Assembly (NCBI GenBank): GCA_024643725.1
Contig: JAHEMJ010000014.1
Span: 1-64,000, forward strand
Length of the DNA stretch: 64,000 nt
From: Crocinitomicaceae bacterium
Lineage (GTDB): Bacteria; Bacteroidota; Bacteroidia; Flavobacteriales_D; Crocinitomicaceae
Reading direction: 5' to 3'
The position numbers were made by a program, and so were the translations under genes. Below, in pieces: positions 43,461 to 54,373 of the stretch. Every line of letters begins with the position of its first letter. The stretch's first letter is position 1. A model generated the notes under the pieces. That model saw only the letters and a program-made list of their open reading frames with translations. It was not told the origin of the DNA and did no database searches.

Positions 43461-45929
43461 CTAGTATTTCACAACGACAAATCCGTGTTTTTGTACTTTT
43501 TCTCCACCTTCGAAAACAGCATCAATGCGGTAGAAATACGTTCCTTCTTCCACTAAATCTCCAGATGACGTTTTTCCGTCCCAATGACCAGCTGGATCAC
43601 TGTATTCGTAAATAACATTCCCCCAACGATTTAAGATATAACATTGGAATTCCGCAATGCCATCATATTCCACATAGAAGTTCTCATTTCCAACTTGTGA
43701 GGACAATGAAATGATGTTCGGTGCGGTGATGTCACAAGGCTTAATGGTAATGGTCGATACATCTGAAACCGTATAACATTGATTGGATAAAAAGAAGGTG
43801 TAATCACCTGGTTGATTGACAATCCGAGGTACCGATGTATAACCGTCGCCCCAAACAAACGTTTGCAGTGGATTATATCCAGCTTGCAGCGGTTGTGAAT
43901 TGACCATTAATGGACTTAATTCAAAATTGGCATTTTTACAGATGGCTGTATCCAACAATTCCGTGTATATGTATGGCTGAAATTCGATTTGAGAAATGAT
44001 CGTGTCGTTACATGAGTTATCAATAAACATGACATCGTAGATTCCACCAACATGCATCGTGCTTATCTCTGGATTGTCGACAAGATTACTTGGCAAGAAG
44101 TGAACTGCTGTGTCCGCACATGCCCAAACTCCTCCACTGTAAGCAATGGTGTTTTGAACTTGGAATGCGTAATTACAAGCTAGGGTGTCATTGAATATTA
44201 CCGGAGTTGGTAATACATATAGCGTTACGGTTGTATCATAATGACAACCGAAATTATCGGTTACGTTGTACGTGTAGTTCGTGTTTCCAGTCACAGAAGG
44301 CTGAATCACAATTAAGGTATCATTTTGACCGGAAATGATGCTTGGATCATTTGTCCAAAAATCGCTCATCACAATGTTCTGATATCCTTCAGATTCCGGA
44401 TACAACGCTGAGTTGAAGTAAATTCCCCATTGGAAAATATATCCATCATCAATTCCTTGGTTGTCTTGCACAGAGATGGTCCACGGTCCATTCACCGGAC
44501 AACCAGCGAATTGGTTGAAATCACCATCAGGTAAATAAACACCATTCGGATTCATGGATGCAAATCCATACGAATTAATGATGGTATTACCCAAGGCCTC
44601 TTCGGCACAAATGGTACCTAAAGTAGCATTTGTTGGGGAGAAACAATAGGTCCAAACAGGCGTTCCAGGTGCTCCACCGTCAATATTTGTGTCATTTCCA
44701 AGGAAAGTCGAAATTCCGTTTCCACATCCACCCGGGACAAGTTCATTCCAGCCAGCAGGTGTTTGATTGTATGCATTCAAAATAGAAACAGTTGTTCCAT
44801 TTGGACATGTTAACGCAATTTCAATATCCCCAATGTACGAGTGTTCGATATCGATACACAATTGGTCGAAATCATTTGCAGAGGTAATCACGGCAGTGGA
44901 GTCAAATCCGGACATCGGTACAATGGAAGAATATGTTTGTCCAGCACCATCCGGAAGGAAGGTTAATCCAGCGAAGACACCTCCAATTTGGAATTCTCCA
45001 CCAGGAATATCAATACCAACGGTATCCGTTGCAGTTACACCTCCAATTAAATTCGTACTGACGCCTAAACAAACTGTATCTGCTAACGGACCAGTTCCTG
45101 TAAATAATGGAGTTTGAGAAACCCGAACCTTACAGTGAATATTGGCTTGATGCGGGAAGATATCCTGCACCTTTAAATCAACATAGTAACCAGATTGTGC
45201 CGGTGGTGTAAACCACACAGAACTTCCAGTGAACTGTCCTACACCGCCAATTGTCCAAGTGTAATTACAATTTGCCACTGTTTGTGAATAACCAGTATTT
45301 GTATTCTCCAAAGAATACGGGAAAAGTGGTGTGGCAGTTAACAACACAGAATCGCCGAAACATAAGTCCACGTATCCAGTGTCTAATGGATTCAAGATGT
45401 TTGTTCCAACACCATTTTTGAATGCTTCAATGTGCGGTTCGATTGGTTGAGGTGGATTACCACAAGCGACGTTTGCCACCCAGCCGGTTCCTTCATTGGC
45501 ACCGTCGGAATGAAAGCGAAGCGTTAAACAACCAGAAGGATTGTTCGCAAAAGATGCTTGAACATAGAATCCAACCGGATTGGTTCCTGAATTAAAAGCG
45601 CCCAACAAAGGTGCACTTGTCGAAGGACCATCGTACACGTAAAGCGTATCAGTTGGATGAATGTCAAATTCAAATCCAATATTTGTTGCAAACGCAATGG
45701 AAACTTTCGATCCTTGCGTTAAATCTGGACAAAGAACCAAGGTCTCATTCGTATTTGGCAAGTAGTTTCCTGTGCCATCGATAAAATTTGTTCCTCCTGT
45801 TGGAACAATTCCAGCACAGTTTAAAGGATTCGTTTGACTATAGTCTGGATCAGTAATCGTTAATGTCACCTGAGAAATTCCCAAATGTGCAACTAAAACG
45901 AATAAAAAAGCAAGTATGTTTTTTGTCAT
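43461..45929 (-). CDS. secreted CUB/P-domain protein with type B T9SS (gliding motility-associated) C-terminus
   Basis: 822 residues with a signal peptide. A CUB-like domain at about 70-155 (DTLYVYDGPSTSAPLLG ... CLTLRFHSDG). A proprotein-convertase P-domain lies at about 340-520 (CIDIEHSYIGDIEIALTCP ... GPWTISVQDN). Ig/PKD-like segments follow, and the C-terminus is a CHU_C domain from about 735 (AEFQCYILNRWGNVIYE ... EGTYFYRIDAVF). Type B tags are processed by T9SS for cell-surface or secreted release, often SprF-dependent. Probably adhesive or ligand-binding. It starts with a one-base overlap of the preceding gene's stop (TAATG). Confidence 0.88.
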   Translation of the reverse strand: MTKNILAFLFVLVAHLGISQVTLTITDPDYSQTNPLNCAGIVPTGGTNFIDGTGNYLPNTNETLVLCPDLTQGSKVSIAFATNIGFEFDIHPTDTLYVYDGPSTSAPLLGAFNSGTNPVGFYVQASFANNPSGCLTLRFHSDGANEGTGWVANVACGNPPQPIEPHIEAFKNGVGTNILNPLDTGYVDLCFGDSVLLTATPLFPYSLENTNTGYSQTVANCNYTWTIGGVGQFTGSSVWFTPPAQSGYYVDLKVQDIFPHQANIHCKVRVSQTPLFTGTGPLADTVCLGVSTNLIGGVTATDTVGIDIPGGEFQIGGVFAGLTFLPDGAGQTYSSIVPMSGFDSTAVITSANDFDQLCIDIEHSYIGDIEIALTCPNGTTVSILNAYNQTPAGWNELVPGGCGNGISTFLGNDTNIDGGAPGTPVWTYCFSPTNATLGTICAEEALGNTIINSYGFASMNPNGVYLPDGDFNQFAGCPVNGPWTISVQDNQGIDDGYIFQWGIYFNSALYPESEGYQNIVMSDFWTNDPSIISGQNDTLIVIQPSVTGNTNYTYNVTDNFGCHYDTTVTLYVLPTPVIFNDTLACNYAFQVQNTIAYSGGVWACADTAVHFLPSNLVDNPEISTMHVGGIYDVMFIDNSCNDTIISQIEFQPYIYTELLDTAICKNANFELSPLMVNSQPLQAGYNPLQTFVWGDGYTSVPRIVNQPGDYTFFLSNQCYTVSDVSTITIKPCDITAPNIISLSSQVGNENFYVEYDGIAEFQCYILNRWGNVIYEYSDPAGHWDGKTSSGDLVEEGTYFYRIDAVFEGGEKVQKHGFVVVKY

Positions 45930-46297
45930 TATTTCTTGTTTTGCATTTCTAACTTAAGGATGTTCAATGACTTCACAACAAGAATTTCATTGCTTCCTTC
46001 TATTTTGAAATATTGTGTACGGTCTTTAATCTGCAAGTGCAGGTCGGTAAAACGCAGTTCTTTTTTTGATTTTATCGCTATCGACGGGAATTGACTAACA
46101 TCCTTTCCTTCAGGTGACTGAATGATATAACAAGCATGATCTACCGCGTAATTCAAGGTTTCAATCGTACCATTCCCAGCTGCGTCAAATTGCTGTAATT
46201 CTATTTTAGAATAACTTTTAGATAATTCGGGACTAGCTTTTTGTGCATAAAACTGTTGTGCAAAAGCAAGTAAAATAATTAGTAAGCCTTTTTTCAT
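45929..46297 (-). CDS. small exported protein upstream of the CHU_C protein
   Basis: 122 residues with a signal peptide (about 1-18, ending FAQQFYAQ). The mature part is a short mixed domain of unknown fold with a single Cys. Not recognised. It is coupled by a one-base overlap to the large CUB/P-domain gene, which suggests an accessory role for that surface protein; this is inference. Confidence 0.65.
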   Translation of the reverse strand: MKKGLLIILLAFAQQFYAQKASPELSKSYSKIELQQFDAAGNGTIETLNYAVDHACYIIQSPEGKDVSQFPSIAIKSKKELRFTDLHLQIKDRTQYFKIEGSNEILVVKSLNILKLEMQNKK

Positions 46298-46390
46298 AGA
46301 GCGTTAGTTGTGTCGACAAGACGTGAGTTATCGTTGAAAAGTTGTACCAAATGTTCAAATTTTTCAATTTCAAGCTAAGATAATAAAACT

Positions 46391-46398
46391 TAGTTTTG
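46391..46398 (+). promoter_or_regulatory. -7 box TAGTTTTG for the transketolase operon
   Basis: Exact TAnnTTTG, 28 nt before ATG 46427. No clear -33 TTG. Confidence 0.5.
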
Positions 46399-46426
46399 TT
46401 CACACATAATTCCTTAGTTAAAATTC

Positions 46427-47269
46427 ATGGAGAATTCAGCATTAGAAAAAGTTGCTTCGCAAGTAAGAAGAGACATCGTTCGTATGGTTTCAGCAGTCAA
46501 TTCAGGGCATCCTGGAGGATCATTAGGCTGTGCCGATTTTTTAAGTTTTTTGTATTTCGAGCAAATGAATTTCAATGCAGAATCCTTCAGCATGGATGGA
46601 ATTGGAGAAGACTTGTTTTTCTTGTCCAACGGACACATTTCACCGGTTTGGTACAGTGTTTTGGCTCGGGCAGGATATTTTCCAGTTGCTGAATTAGGGA
46701 CATTTAGAAAATTGTCAAGCCGTTTGCAGGGACACCCTTCAACGGACAAAAAATTACCTGGTATTCGCATGGCTTCTGGTTCACTTGGACAAGGGCTTTC
46801 AGTTGCGGCGGGAGCAGCTCAAGTGAAAAAATTGAATGGAGACAACGGAATCGTTTACACCCTTCACGGAGATGGCGAATTACAAGAAGGTCAAATTTGG
46901 GAAGCGGCCATGTATGCTGCCGCGAACAACGTTGATAATTTGATTGCAACCATCGATTACAACGGACGTCAAATCGACGGAGATGTTGAAGATGTATTGT
47001 CACTTGGAAACTTGGCACAAAAATGGCAGGCGTTCGGCTGGGAAGTTCTTGAAATGGACGGACACAATTTCGCGGATATTCGCGAGAAAATGACAACAGC
47101 AAAAAGCATGTGTGGAAAAGGAAAACCAGTAGTCATCATTATGAAAACGGAAATGGGTCAAGGTGTTGATTACATGATGGGGTCTCATAAATGGCACGGT
47201 GTAGCTCCTAATCCAGAACAACTTAGCGCAGCATTAGCTCAATTAGAAGAATCGTTAGGAGATTATTAG
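46427..47269 (+). CDS. transketolase N-terminal subunit
   Basis: 280 residues: the thiamine-diphosphate-binding (PP) half of a split transketolase. It carries GHPGGSLGCADFLSFLYF, GSLGQGLSVAAGAA, and the ThDP motif beginning GDGELQEGQIWEA and ending in the DYNGRQ region. It works with the C-terminal subunit encoded at 48624-49577 in the pentose phosphate pathway. Its stop overlaps the GTG start of the VWA gene by one base (TAGTG). Confidence 0.95.
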   Translation: MENSALEKVASQVRRDIVRMVSAVNSGHPGGSLGCADFLSFLYFEQMNFNAESFSMDGIGEDLFFLSNGHISPVWYSVLARAGYFPVAELGTFRKLSSRLQGHPSTDKKLPGIRMASGSLGQGLSVAAGAAQVKKLNGDNGIVYTLHGDGELQEGQIWEAAMYAAANNVDNLIATIDYNGRQIDGDVEDVLSLGNLAQKWQAFGWEVLEMDGHNFADIREKMTTAKSMCGKGKPVVIIMKTEMGQGVDYMMGSHKWHGVAPNPEQLSAALAQLEESLGDY

Positions 47270-48621
47270 TGAAAACATGGGTGTTCGCCATATTTATTTG
47301 TTTGTCTAGTTTCGGTTGGACGCAAAAAAATACGCGTATACTCTTCATTCTTGACGCTTCCAATAGCATGAACGTGGATTGGAATAACAATCAAACGCGC
47401 ATGGTTGCAGCGAAAGAAGTGCTCATTCAAGAAGTGGAAAAATTGCGAGGTGTTCCAAATTTGGAAATCGCACTGCGCGTTTATGGTCATCAAACACCGG
47501 TAACAAATACCTACCAGGATTGTAACGACACAAAATTGGAAGTGCCTTTTGGACCCAATACCATCGATGCTATCAAATCGAAAGTAAAAGCTATTCAGGC
47601 AAAAGGATCGACCCCAATCGCAAGATCATTGGAAGCGGCAGCGGGCGATTTTCCGGATACACTCGCTCGTAACTTCATTATTTTAATAACAGATGGACTT
47701 GAGTCGTGCGATAACGATCCTTGCATCATCGCTCGTAAACTGAAGGAAAAAGGAGTGAAAGTGACTCCGTTTGTGATAGGACTTGGAATGGACCTTTCCT
47801 ATTTAGAGAAATTCGATTGCATTGGCGCTTATTCCGATGCGGAAAATAAAGAGTCCTTCCGAAATGTACTGTCGAATGTGGTTTCTAAAACATTAATGAA
47901 TACAACCGTTCAAATAAACTTGAACGACATCAGCAAAAAACCGACGGAAACGAATGTGACGCTATTTTTGTATGAGGCGGGGACCAATAACTTGAAATAT
48001 ACCTTCACGCACACAATGAATCGCAAGAACTTACCTGACACCTTGGTCATTGATCCTGCATTGACTTACGATTTAGTGGTAAACACCTTGCCTCGCATAG
48101 AGAAAAAAGGGATTGTCATTCAAAAGTACACACACAATACCATCATCGTTGATGCACCGCAAGGATACATCAAATTTACCGCGCTGAAAAACACGCAAAA
48201 TCCAAGTTTTCAAATGCGCGTTTCCCAAAAAGATGAGGCGATTACCTTAAACGCGCAAAACCTCAACACGACACAGAAATACTTGGTGGGGACATACGAC
48301 TTAGAAATATTCACCTTGCCAAGAACCTATCAACGCGTAGAGGTCAATCAAAGCAAAACGACTTTTGTGGATGTTGTTCCAGCAGGGACGTTTCAATATG
48401 TAGTGGTGAAGAATACGGTTGGACAAATTTTCTACGAACGTTCACCTGAAAAATGGGAATGGGTCTGTAATTTAGACGAAACTGCTTTAGAAGGAAAATG
48501 GACACTTCAACCAGGGAATTACAAAGTGGTTTACCGCGAAAAGGACCAGAAATCCAGCGCATATACGAAAGAAAAAAAATTCAGAATTGATTCAAACAAA
48601 ACACTCTTATTAAATTTATAG
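47269..48621 (+). CDS. exported VWA-domain protein between the transketolase halves
   Basis: 450 residues from GTG 47269. A signal peptide (about 1-19, ending FGWTQ) leads into a von Willebrand factor A domain with a complete MIDAS: Asp29/Ser31/Ser33 in LDASNSM, Thr in KGSTPIAR, and Asp in ITDGLESCD. The remaining 250 residues are beta-rich repeats ([17 protein letters not shown]) of unknown function. Exported and metal-binding by inference. It overlaps the transketolase N gene and ends 2 bp before the C gene, so all three are translated from one message. Confidence 0.88.
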   Translation: MKTWVFAIFICLSSFGWTQKNTRILFILDASNSMNVDWNNNQTRMVAAKEVLIQEVEKLRGVPNLEIALRVYGHQTPVTNTYQDCNDTKLEVPFGPNTIDAIKSKVKAIQAKGSTPIARSLEAAAGDFPDTLARNFIILITDGLESCDNDPCIIARKLKEKGVKVTPFVIGLGMDLSYLEKFDCIGAYSDAENKESFRNVLSNVVSKTLMNTTVQINLNDISKKPTETNVTLFLYEAGTNNLKYTFTHTMNRKNLPDTLVIDPALTYDLVVNTLPRIEKKGIVIQKYTHNTIIVDAPQGYIKFTALKNTQNPSFQMRVSQKDEAITLNAQNLNTTQKYLVGTYDLEIFTLPRTYQRVEVNQSKTTFVDVVPAGTFQYVVVKNTVGQIFYERSPEKWEWVCNLDETALEGKWTLQPGNYKVVYREKDQKSSAYTKEKKFRIDSNKTLLLNL

Positions 48622-48623
48622 TT

Positions 48624-49577
48624 ATGGAATTTGAAATACTTGGAAACAAAGACACACGATCAGGATTCGGTGAAGGATTAGCAGAATTGGGGCGTACCAA
48701 TCCAAACGTTGTCGCGCTGTGTGCTGACCTAACAGGATCTTTGAAAATGGATGCGTTTCAAAAAGAACAACCTGAGCGTTTTTTCCAAGCTGGAATTGCA
48801 GAAGCGAACATGATAGGCTTGGCTGCAGGTATGACCATCGGTGGGAAAATTCCATACACTGGGACCTTTGCTAACTTTTCGACTGGACGTGTATACGATC
48901 AGATTCGTCAATCCGTAGCATACTCTCAGAAAAACGTTAAAATTTGTGCTTCTCACGCCGGACTTACATTGGGTGAAGATGGTGCTACTCACCAAATTTT
49001 GGAAGACATCGGAATGATGCGTATGTTGCCAAACATGACGGTCATCGTTCCTGCTGATTTCAATCAAACGAAACAAGCAACGATTGCTATTGCAGAACAC
49101 AATGGACCAGTCTACTTGCGTTTTGGCCGTCCAGTTATGCCGATTTTTGTTAAACCAGATGCGAAGTTTGTCATTGGAAAAGCAGATGTTTTAACTGAAG
49201 GAACAGATGTAACAATCATCGCATGTGGACACCTAGTGTGGAAGTCGATTGAGGCCTTAGCCATTTTAAAAGAAAAAGGCATTTCTGCAGAATTAATCAA
49301 CATGCACACCATCAAACCGTTAGACGCAGCAGCGATTTTAAAATCGGTTTCTAAAACGGGTTGTGTGGTAACAGCAGAAGAGCACATGATGAATGGTGGA
49401 CTCGGAGAAGCGGTTTCACAAGTCCTAAGCAGAGAGTTACCTTGTCCACAAGAATATGTGGCCGTAAATGACTCGTTCGGAGAAAGTGGAACACCCATGG
49501 AATTGATGACTAAATATGGCATTGATACGCAAGATGTGGTGAATGCGGCAATGAAGGCGATTGCCCGTAAAGGCTAA
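48624..49577 (+). CDS. transketolase C-terminal subunit
   Basis: 317 residues: pyrimidine-binding (Pyr) domain plus C-terminal transketolase domain. Visible features are [18 protein letters not shown] with the ThDP-activating Glu, [23 protein letters not shown], and [16 protein letters not shown]. Completes the split enzyme of 46427-47269. The cytosolic enzyme and the exported VWA protein share an operon without an obvious metabolic reason. Confidence 0.95.
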   Translation: MEFEILGNKDTRSGFGEGLAELGRTNPNVVALCADLTGSLKMDAFQKEQPERFFQAGIAEANMIGLAAGMTIGGKIPYTGTFANFSTGRVYDQIRQSVAYSQKNVKICASHAGLTLGEDGATHQILEDIGMMRMLPNMTVIVPADFNQTKQATIAIAEHNGPVYLRFGRPVMPIFVKPDAKFVIGKADVLTEGTDVTIIACGHLVWKSIEALAILKEKGISAELINMHTIKPLDAAAILKSVSKTGCVVTAEEHMMNGGLGEAVSQVLSRELPCPQEYVAVNDSFGESGTPMELMTKYGIDTQDVVNAAMKAIARKG

Positions 49578-51563
49578 TTAATTCCCTACGTTTTTTACCA
49601 ATTCATGCGCTTCTTCCAAGTTGGAGAGTGCTGGATGACAGGTGCCTTTTGTGCAGACATAAATTCCGTCCAAATATTCAGCCGATATTGGTAAGGATTG
49701 GTGGTAAGACAACAAGGTGTTTTCTGGCCAAAGACAAGGTGCTACTTGACTCTGGTTTAATACATGTACTTCCGTAAATCCTTGGTTTAATTCCAACAAC
49801 AAGGAAGCCCAATTGGAGTACCCGGATCCATATGTTTCCATCCCGTCGTACATGTTCGCTATCATTTGACGCGCATAATCGACCCATGTATTTGAACGAT
49901 AATAATGTCCTAGACGCAAAAAGTTCCTTGCCATTACGGAGTTACTTGAAGGAATCACATTGTCATGTAATTCCATTTTTCGCACAACGAGCGAACTGTC
50001 CTGTTTTGTGAAATAGCACATTTTACTTTGTGGATGCATAAATTCCTTTTCGACAAAAAGCGTCAAGTTATGTGCGTGTTCCATCCACACGATTTCACCT
50101 GTTCGTTGGTACAGATGAATGAAGGCATCAATCACATGTGCGTAATCTTCCAAAAATCCATCTACACTTGCTACCCCGTTGGTGTTTACATGAAGTAATT
50201 GACCGGAAGACTGCAGTTGTTCTTCCAGTATCCATTTTCCAATTTTTCTCGCCTCCAAGAGAAATTCCTCCGCTTGAAAAACGAGATAGGCTTGACAAAG
50301 TCCACGTATGAGCAATGCATTCCAAGAGGTTAGGCACTTGTGGTCAAGTCCTGGACGAATGCGTTTTTCGCGTTCAGATAACAACAGGTATTTCCACTCG
50401 GCAACCTTTGCTTGTAAAACGGGAATTTCCATGGACCATTTTTTCGCGAAGTCAACATCAGACATCGTTTTTAATAAGATGTACTTTCCGTCTTCCCAGT
50501 ATCCCCGATCCGTCACTTGATAATAGTCCGCGAACATTAAAAATTCCTGACCCAATAGACTTTTAAGCTCCTGTTCCTCCCAACAATAAAACTTTCCTTC
50601 TTCTCCCTCACTATCCGCATCTAAGGCACTATAAAATGCCCCAGAATCTGCGCGCATTTCTCGGGTTAACCAAGTGAAAATTTCATTCACCAACATACGA
50701 TACGCATCATCATTAAATGCTGCGTAGCCCAAGGAAAACAACTCCAACAGCTGCGCATTATCGTACAGCATTTTCTCGAAATGAGGAACTTTCCAAATCA
50801 TATCCACAGAATAACGCGTGAATCCACCACCTATGTGGTCGTATATTCCGCCAAAGGACATTTTATCGAGGGTCAACTGAACAAAAGACCTCAACTTCTC
50901 ATCCTGGAAGACGTCACTATGTCGAAGTAAGTAGAGATAATTTGTAGGCATGGGGAATTTAGGCGCGCGGTTCATTCCCCCTTCCAAGAAATCAAACTGC
51001 TTTTTCCATCGAGCAACGAGTTCAAGTAGCTTTTCATCTTTCAATTCTGCTTCATCCTGTGGAAGCGCAATCAATTCATTGACCGAAAGTCCTTCGTGCA
51101 ACTTTGTTGCGTATTCTTCTACTTTTTCGGTGTCCTGTTGAAAGGTATATACCAGAGATTTCAAAATGTGTATCCACTGTTCCTTTGGAAAATACGTTCC
51201 ACCATAAATTGGTCTTCCGTCGGGCAACGTGATGCAATTCAGTGGCCATCCGCCTCTTTGCGTCATGAGTTGCACCGCAGACATATAGACATTGTCAACA
51301 TCAGGACGCTCTTCACGGTCCACTTTGATATTGATAAAATGAGCATTCATTAAGTCCGCCACTTCTTGATCTTCGAAACACTCATGTGCCATCACATGAC
51401 ACCAATGGCAAGCTGAATATCCAACACTAATCAGTACCAATTTATTCAATCGTTTCGCTTCTTCAAACGCTGCCTCTGACCATGGTATCCAGTGAACAGG
51501 ATGATGTGCATGCTGCACTAAATAAGGCGAAGATTCGTGAATTAATGAATTGGTAGCTGTCAT
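49578..51563 (-). CDS. thioredoxin-fold/(alpha/alpha)6-barrel protein of the YyaL/SSP411 family (DUF255)
   Basis: 661 residues, the family length. The N-terminal thioredoxin-like domain has [16 protein letters not shown] with Cys52/Cys55; an alpha/alpha-barrel of the GlcNAc 2-epimerase type follows (for example [26 protein letters not shown]). Enzyme activity of the family is not established. No signal peptide. Convergent with the transketolase operon, with no intergenic room. Confidence 0.9.
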   Translation of the reverse strand: MTATNSLIHESSPYLVQHAHHPVHWIPWSEAAFEEAKRLNKLVLISVGYSACHWCHVMAHECFEDQEVADLMNAHFINIKVDREERPDVDNVYMSAVQLMTQRGGWPLNCITLPDGRPIYGGTYFPKEQWIHILKSLVYTFQQDTEKVEEYATKLHEGLSVNELIALPQDEAELKDEKLLELVARWKKQFDFLEGGMNRAPKFPMPTNYLYLLRHSDVFQDEKLRSFVQLTLDKMSFGGIYDHIGGGFTRYSVDMIWKVPHFEKMLYDNAQLLELFSLGYAAFNDDAYRMLVNEIFTWLTREMRADSGAFYSALDADSEGEEGKFYCWEEQELKSLLGQEFLMFADYYQVTDRGYWEDGKYILLKTMSDVDFAKKWSMEIPVLQAKVAEWKYLLLSEREKRIRPGLDHKCLTSWNALLIRGLCQAYLVFQAEEFLLEARKIGKWILEEQLQSSGQLLHVNTNGVASVDGFLEDYAHVIDAFIHLYQRTGEIVWMEHAHNLTLFVEKEFMHPQSKMCYFTKQDSSLVVRKMELHDNVIPSSNSVMARNFLRLGHYYRSNTWVDYARQMIANMYDGMETYGSGYSNWASLLLELNQGFTEVHVLNQSQVAPCLWPENTLLSYHQSLPISAEYLDGIYVCTKGTCHPALSNLEEAHELVKNVGN

Positions 51564-51590
51564 GATGATTATTAGAAAACAAAGAAAACT

Positions 51591-51598
51591 TATATTTG
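51591..51598 (+). promoter_or_regulatory. -7 box TATATTTG for the SGNH/MBOAT cassette
   Basis: Exact TAnnTTTG, 17 nt before GTG 51616. No -33 TTG at the usual spacing. Confidence 0.45.
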
Positions 51599-51615
51599 TT
51601 GAATAGATTCAATCC

Positions 51616-53097
51616 GTGCAACAATTTCGTCCGATACAAGTACTTTTTTTCATTGTTCTAGTACTTTCTTTTTTATTGATTCCTTCTTTTTTACTGCCGA
51701 AAGGCGGTGCTCATTTACTCGGTGTAAAATGGCAATTTCTCCCATTTGATGAAGTCCTTCAGCCCAAAAAACAAGTTAAAAAAGACATCGCGAAAATCAT
51801 TCAAAAGGTTGACACAACTGATATTAACTCCAATTTAGTCAAACACAAGGGCATTTCTTCGGGGAAACTTGGACTTCCGAATGGAGGCGATTTAAGTACT
51901 GAAAGTGCAACAACCTTGCATTTAAATGACTTAGCTAGACAAAATTTGTATCGTTTATTCGAACAGTTAAAATCCGTTGCAACAGAAAATAGAAAAATCT
52001 CAATTTTTCATTATGGGGATTCACAAATTGAAGGAGACCGCATGACTGGGTATATTCGTCAGCGCATTCAAAATCAATTTGGCGGAAATGGTCCAGGCAT
52101 GATTCCAGCGACCAACGTATACAACACACAGACCTTTAAGCAAACCTATTCGCCAAATTTCGAGCGATTGACTTCCTTCTGGGGTAAAAAATTGAGTACG
52201 CGTAAATATGGTGCCATGGGCTCCGCATCCATCATGGTGATTGACACCGCCAAATCGAACCGTGGAGAATTATCGGAAGGCTGGATTGAAATAGAAGCAT
52301 CAAAGTCTGCTTTTGCAAGGGCGCGGGACTTCAACCAAGTGAAATGTTTTTACACTTCTTGTTTCAAGCCATGTGGGGTAAAAGTATACGAAAACAACAA
52401 ACTAATCCACGAAGATTCTCTGATTAAAGATGGATTGAGTCATTCAATCGATCTTAATTTTCCAAAAACACCCGGCAAATTAAAATTCGTCTTTAGTACA
52501 ACGAAAAGTCCTGTTTTTAACGGCTTTGCCTTGGAGGGAGACCTCGGTGTTCAAGTCGTCAATGTGGCCATGCGCGGATCATCCGGACATGCCATTAGTG
52601 CGGGAGATGCCTCATTATTTCGCAAAATGCACAATGAATTAAATACCGAATTGTTTATTCTTCAGTTTGGGGGGAATTCGGTTCATGCCTTCAAGGACAG
52701 TAGTTCAGTCCGCTATTACATGCGCAGTTTTAAAAGTCAAATACAATACATTCAGCGCATTCGTCCAAGTGCTACCATCATAGTGATTGGTCCAAGTGAC
52801 ATGTCACAACTCAGCAATGGCATCTTTGAAACGTATCCATACCTTTCCTATTGTGTGAGTCAAATGAAAAAAACCTGCGACGAAACGGGTGCGGCATTTT
52901 GGGATTTATATGCGGCCATGGGTGGAAAAAACTCCATGCCATCTTGGGTGAGTCAAGGACTAGCTGGAAAAGACTACATTCATTTTACACCGCGAGGAGC
53001 GAGTTATGCTTCCCAATTGTTTTACGACGCTTTTATCGCAGAGTATGCTAAATGGTTAAATGGTGAAACTGGCGCTAAAAAAGAAACGGCGGAATGA
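51616..53097 (+). CDS. membrane-anchored SGNH/GDSL-hydrolase-family protein
   Basis: 493 residues from GTG 51616. One N-terminal membrane helix (about 7-27) anchors a periplasmic domain. SGNH blocks: I is YGDSQIEGD with Ser136, III includes LQFGGNS, and V is HFTPRGASYA with the catalytic His. Probably transfers or removes O-acetyl groups on an envelope polymer, together with the MBOAT protein two genes on. Overlaps the next gene as ATGA. Confidence 0.82.
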   Translation: MQQFRPIQVLFFIVLVLSFLLIPSFLLPKGGAHLLGVKWQFLPFDEVLQPKKQVKKDIAKIIQKVDTTDINSNLVKHKGISSGKLGLPNGGDLSTESATTLHLNDLARQNLYRLFEQLKSVATENRKISIFHYGDSQIEGDRMTGYIRQRIQNQFGGNGPGMIPATNVYNTQTFKQTYSPNFERLTSFWGKKLSTRKYGAMGSASIMVIDTAKSNRGELSEGWIEIEASKSAFARARDFNQVKCFYTSCFKPCGVKVYENNKLIHEDSLIKDGLSHSIDLNFPKTPGKLKFVFSTTKSPVFNGFALEGDLGVQVVNVAMRGSSGHAISAGDASLFRKMHNELNTELFILQFGGNSVHAFKDSSSVRYYMRSFKSQIQYIQRIRPSATIIVIGPSDMSQLSNGIFETYPYLSYCVSQMKKTCDETGAAFWDLYAAMGGKNSMPSWVSQGLAGKDYIHFTPRGASYASQLFYDAFIAEYAKWLNGETGAKKETAE

Positions 53098-54371
53098 TTT
53101 CACGCATCCTTTTTTTATTCCTTTTACCTGGGACCTTGTTCGCGCAAGTCGTGGATTTGCGGCAATTGAATCAGCATAAAATTCCGTCAGAAGATTCCCT
53201 AATTGCTGCCAAATATCCATTCATCAATACGGATTGCAACGTCTTCCAGTTTTTTACGCCGGAAAGCCCAAATTGGACCTATTTGCATGAACAGATGTCC
53301 TTGATGATTGCCAATAAAGATCGAAAATTGAACTTTTACCATATTGGTGGCTCACATATTCAGGCGGACATCTACACCCATGATTTTCGCACATTCCTAC
53401 AAAGCAATTGGCCAGGATTAAGCGGGGAAAGAGGACTGGTTTTTCCCTTTGGACTTGCCAAAACAAATAATCCATCCAATTATCATTTCTCCTCACCAAA
53501 TGTGTGGAAATCCTACCGCAGCGTCAATGACCATCCAGATGATTTAGACTATGGATTAACCGGGGCAACCATTCGTTGTTCGGATTCTGTGATTACCATC
53601 AACTTCAAACACATGCGAACGATGGTAAAACCACCATTTAACAAACTGCGCATTTATCACAATACGGGTGCTTTTCCGTATGACTTGAATTTTGGTGGAC
53701 AAGAACTGCTTGTAAGTGAGACCTTTCATCATGTGGAATTAGGCTACTCGGAGATTACGTTTACGGATTACATTGATTCCTTGGATTTACAGTTTATTCG
53801 GAATATTGCGGGTCCAAGTACCTTGGAAATTTACGGTTTTGAATTGCTGAATGAACTTCCCGGAATCACGTATAATGCCATAGGAATTAATGGTGCAGGC
53901 TTGTATACCTACTTGGCTAATGAACATTTTTTAAGGGATTTAAAAATTCATCCACCAGATCTTTTTGTGTTTTCGGTAGGAACAAACGATGCCTATACAA
54001 GTGCCGCTAGCTTCAAACCAGAAGTCTACAAAAAAAACTTAGCGGCTCTGATGAACATTATTTTGGAAGTGAATCCAAAATGTGCGCTTTTATTGACGGT
54101 GCCAAATGACAATCAATTTCACAATGCACCCAATAAAAATACAGCGCGTCAGCGCGAAGTCATTTTGCAATTGGCGCAAGAATACCAAATGGCCGTATGG
54201 GATTTTTACGGCATTATGGGAGAACTCGGGTCTTCGGTCACATGGAGGAAAAACGGACTCATGCAAGGGGACTATGTCCACTTCACCGCAGAAGGTTATC
54301 ACTTAAAAGGAAAATTATTAATCGATGCATTTTTAAACTATTTAAGTGCATTTGACGAACTTAGCCGCTAA
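53094..54371 (+). CDS. second SGNH/GDSL-hydrolase-family protein, exported
   Basis: 425 residues with a signal peptide (about 1-18, ending LFAQ). It is related in layout to the preceding gene: block I is HIGGSHIQAD with Ser86 (Gly instead of the usual Asp before the Ser), block III is FSVGTNDAY, and block V is HFTAEGYHLKG. It starts 4 nt inside the preceding gene and ends 2 nt before the MBOAT gene. Likely the extracytoplasmic partner of the acyltransferase. Confidence 0.82.
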   Translation: MISRILFLFLLPGTLFAQVVDLRQLNQHKIPSEDSLIAAKYPFINTDCNVFQFFTPESPNWTYLHEQMSLMIANKDRKLNFYHIGGSHIQADIYTHDFRTFLQSNWPGLSGERGLVFPFGLAKTNNPSNYHFSSPNVWKSYRSVNDHPDDLDYGLTGATIRCSDSVITINFKHMRTMVKPPFNKLRIYHNTGAFPYDLNFGGQELLVSETFHHVELGYSEITFTDYIDSLDLQFIRNIAGPSTLEIYGFELLNELPGITYNAIGINGAGLYTYLANEHFLRDLKIHPPDLFVFSVGTNDAYTSAASFKPEVYKKNLAALMNIILEVNPKCALLLTVPNDNQFHNAPNKNTARQREVILQLAQEYQMAVWDFYGIMGELGSSVTWRKNGLMQGDYVHFTAEGYHLKGKLLIDAFLNYLSAFDELSR

Positions 54372-54373
54372 TT

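Noticed and set aside
46334-46367. TTGAAAA/TTTTCAA inverted repeat upstream of the transketolase promoter
   Set aside because: Half-sites differ from the GTTCAA/TTGAAC palindrome and the spacing is long; likely background in AT-rich DNA.
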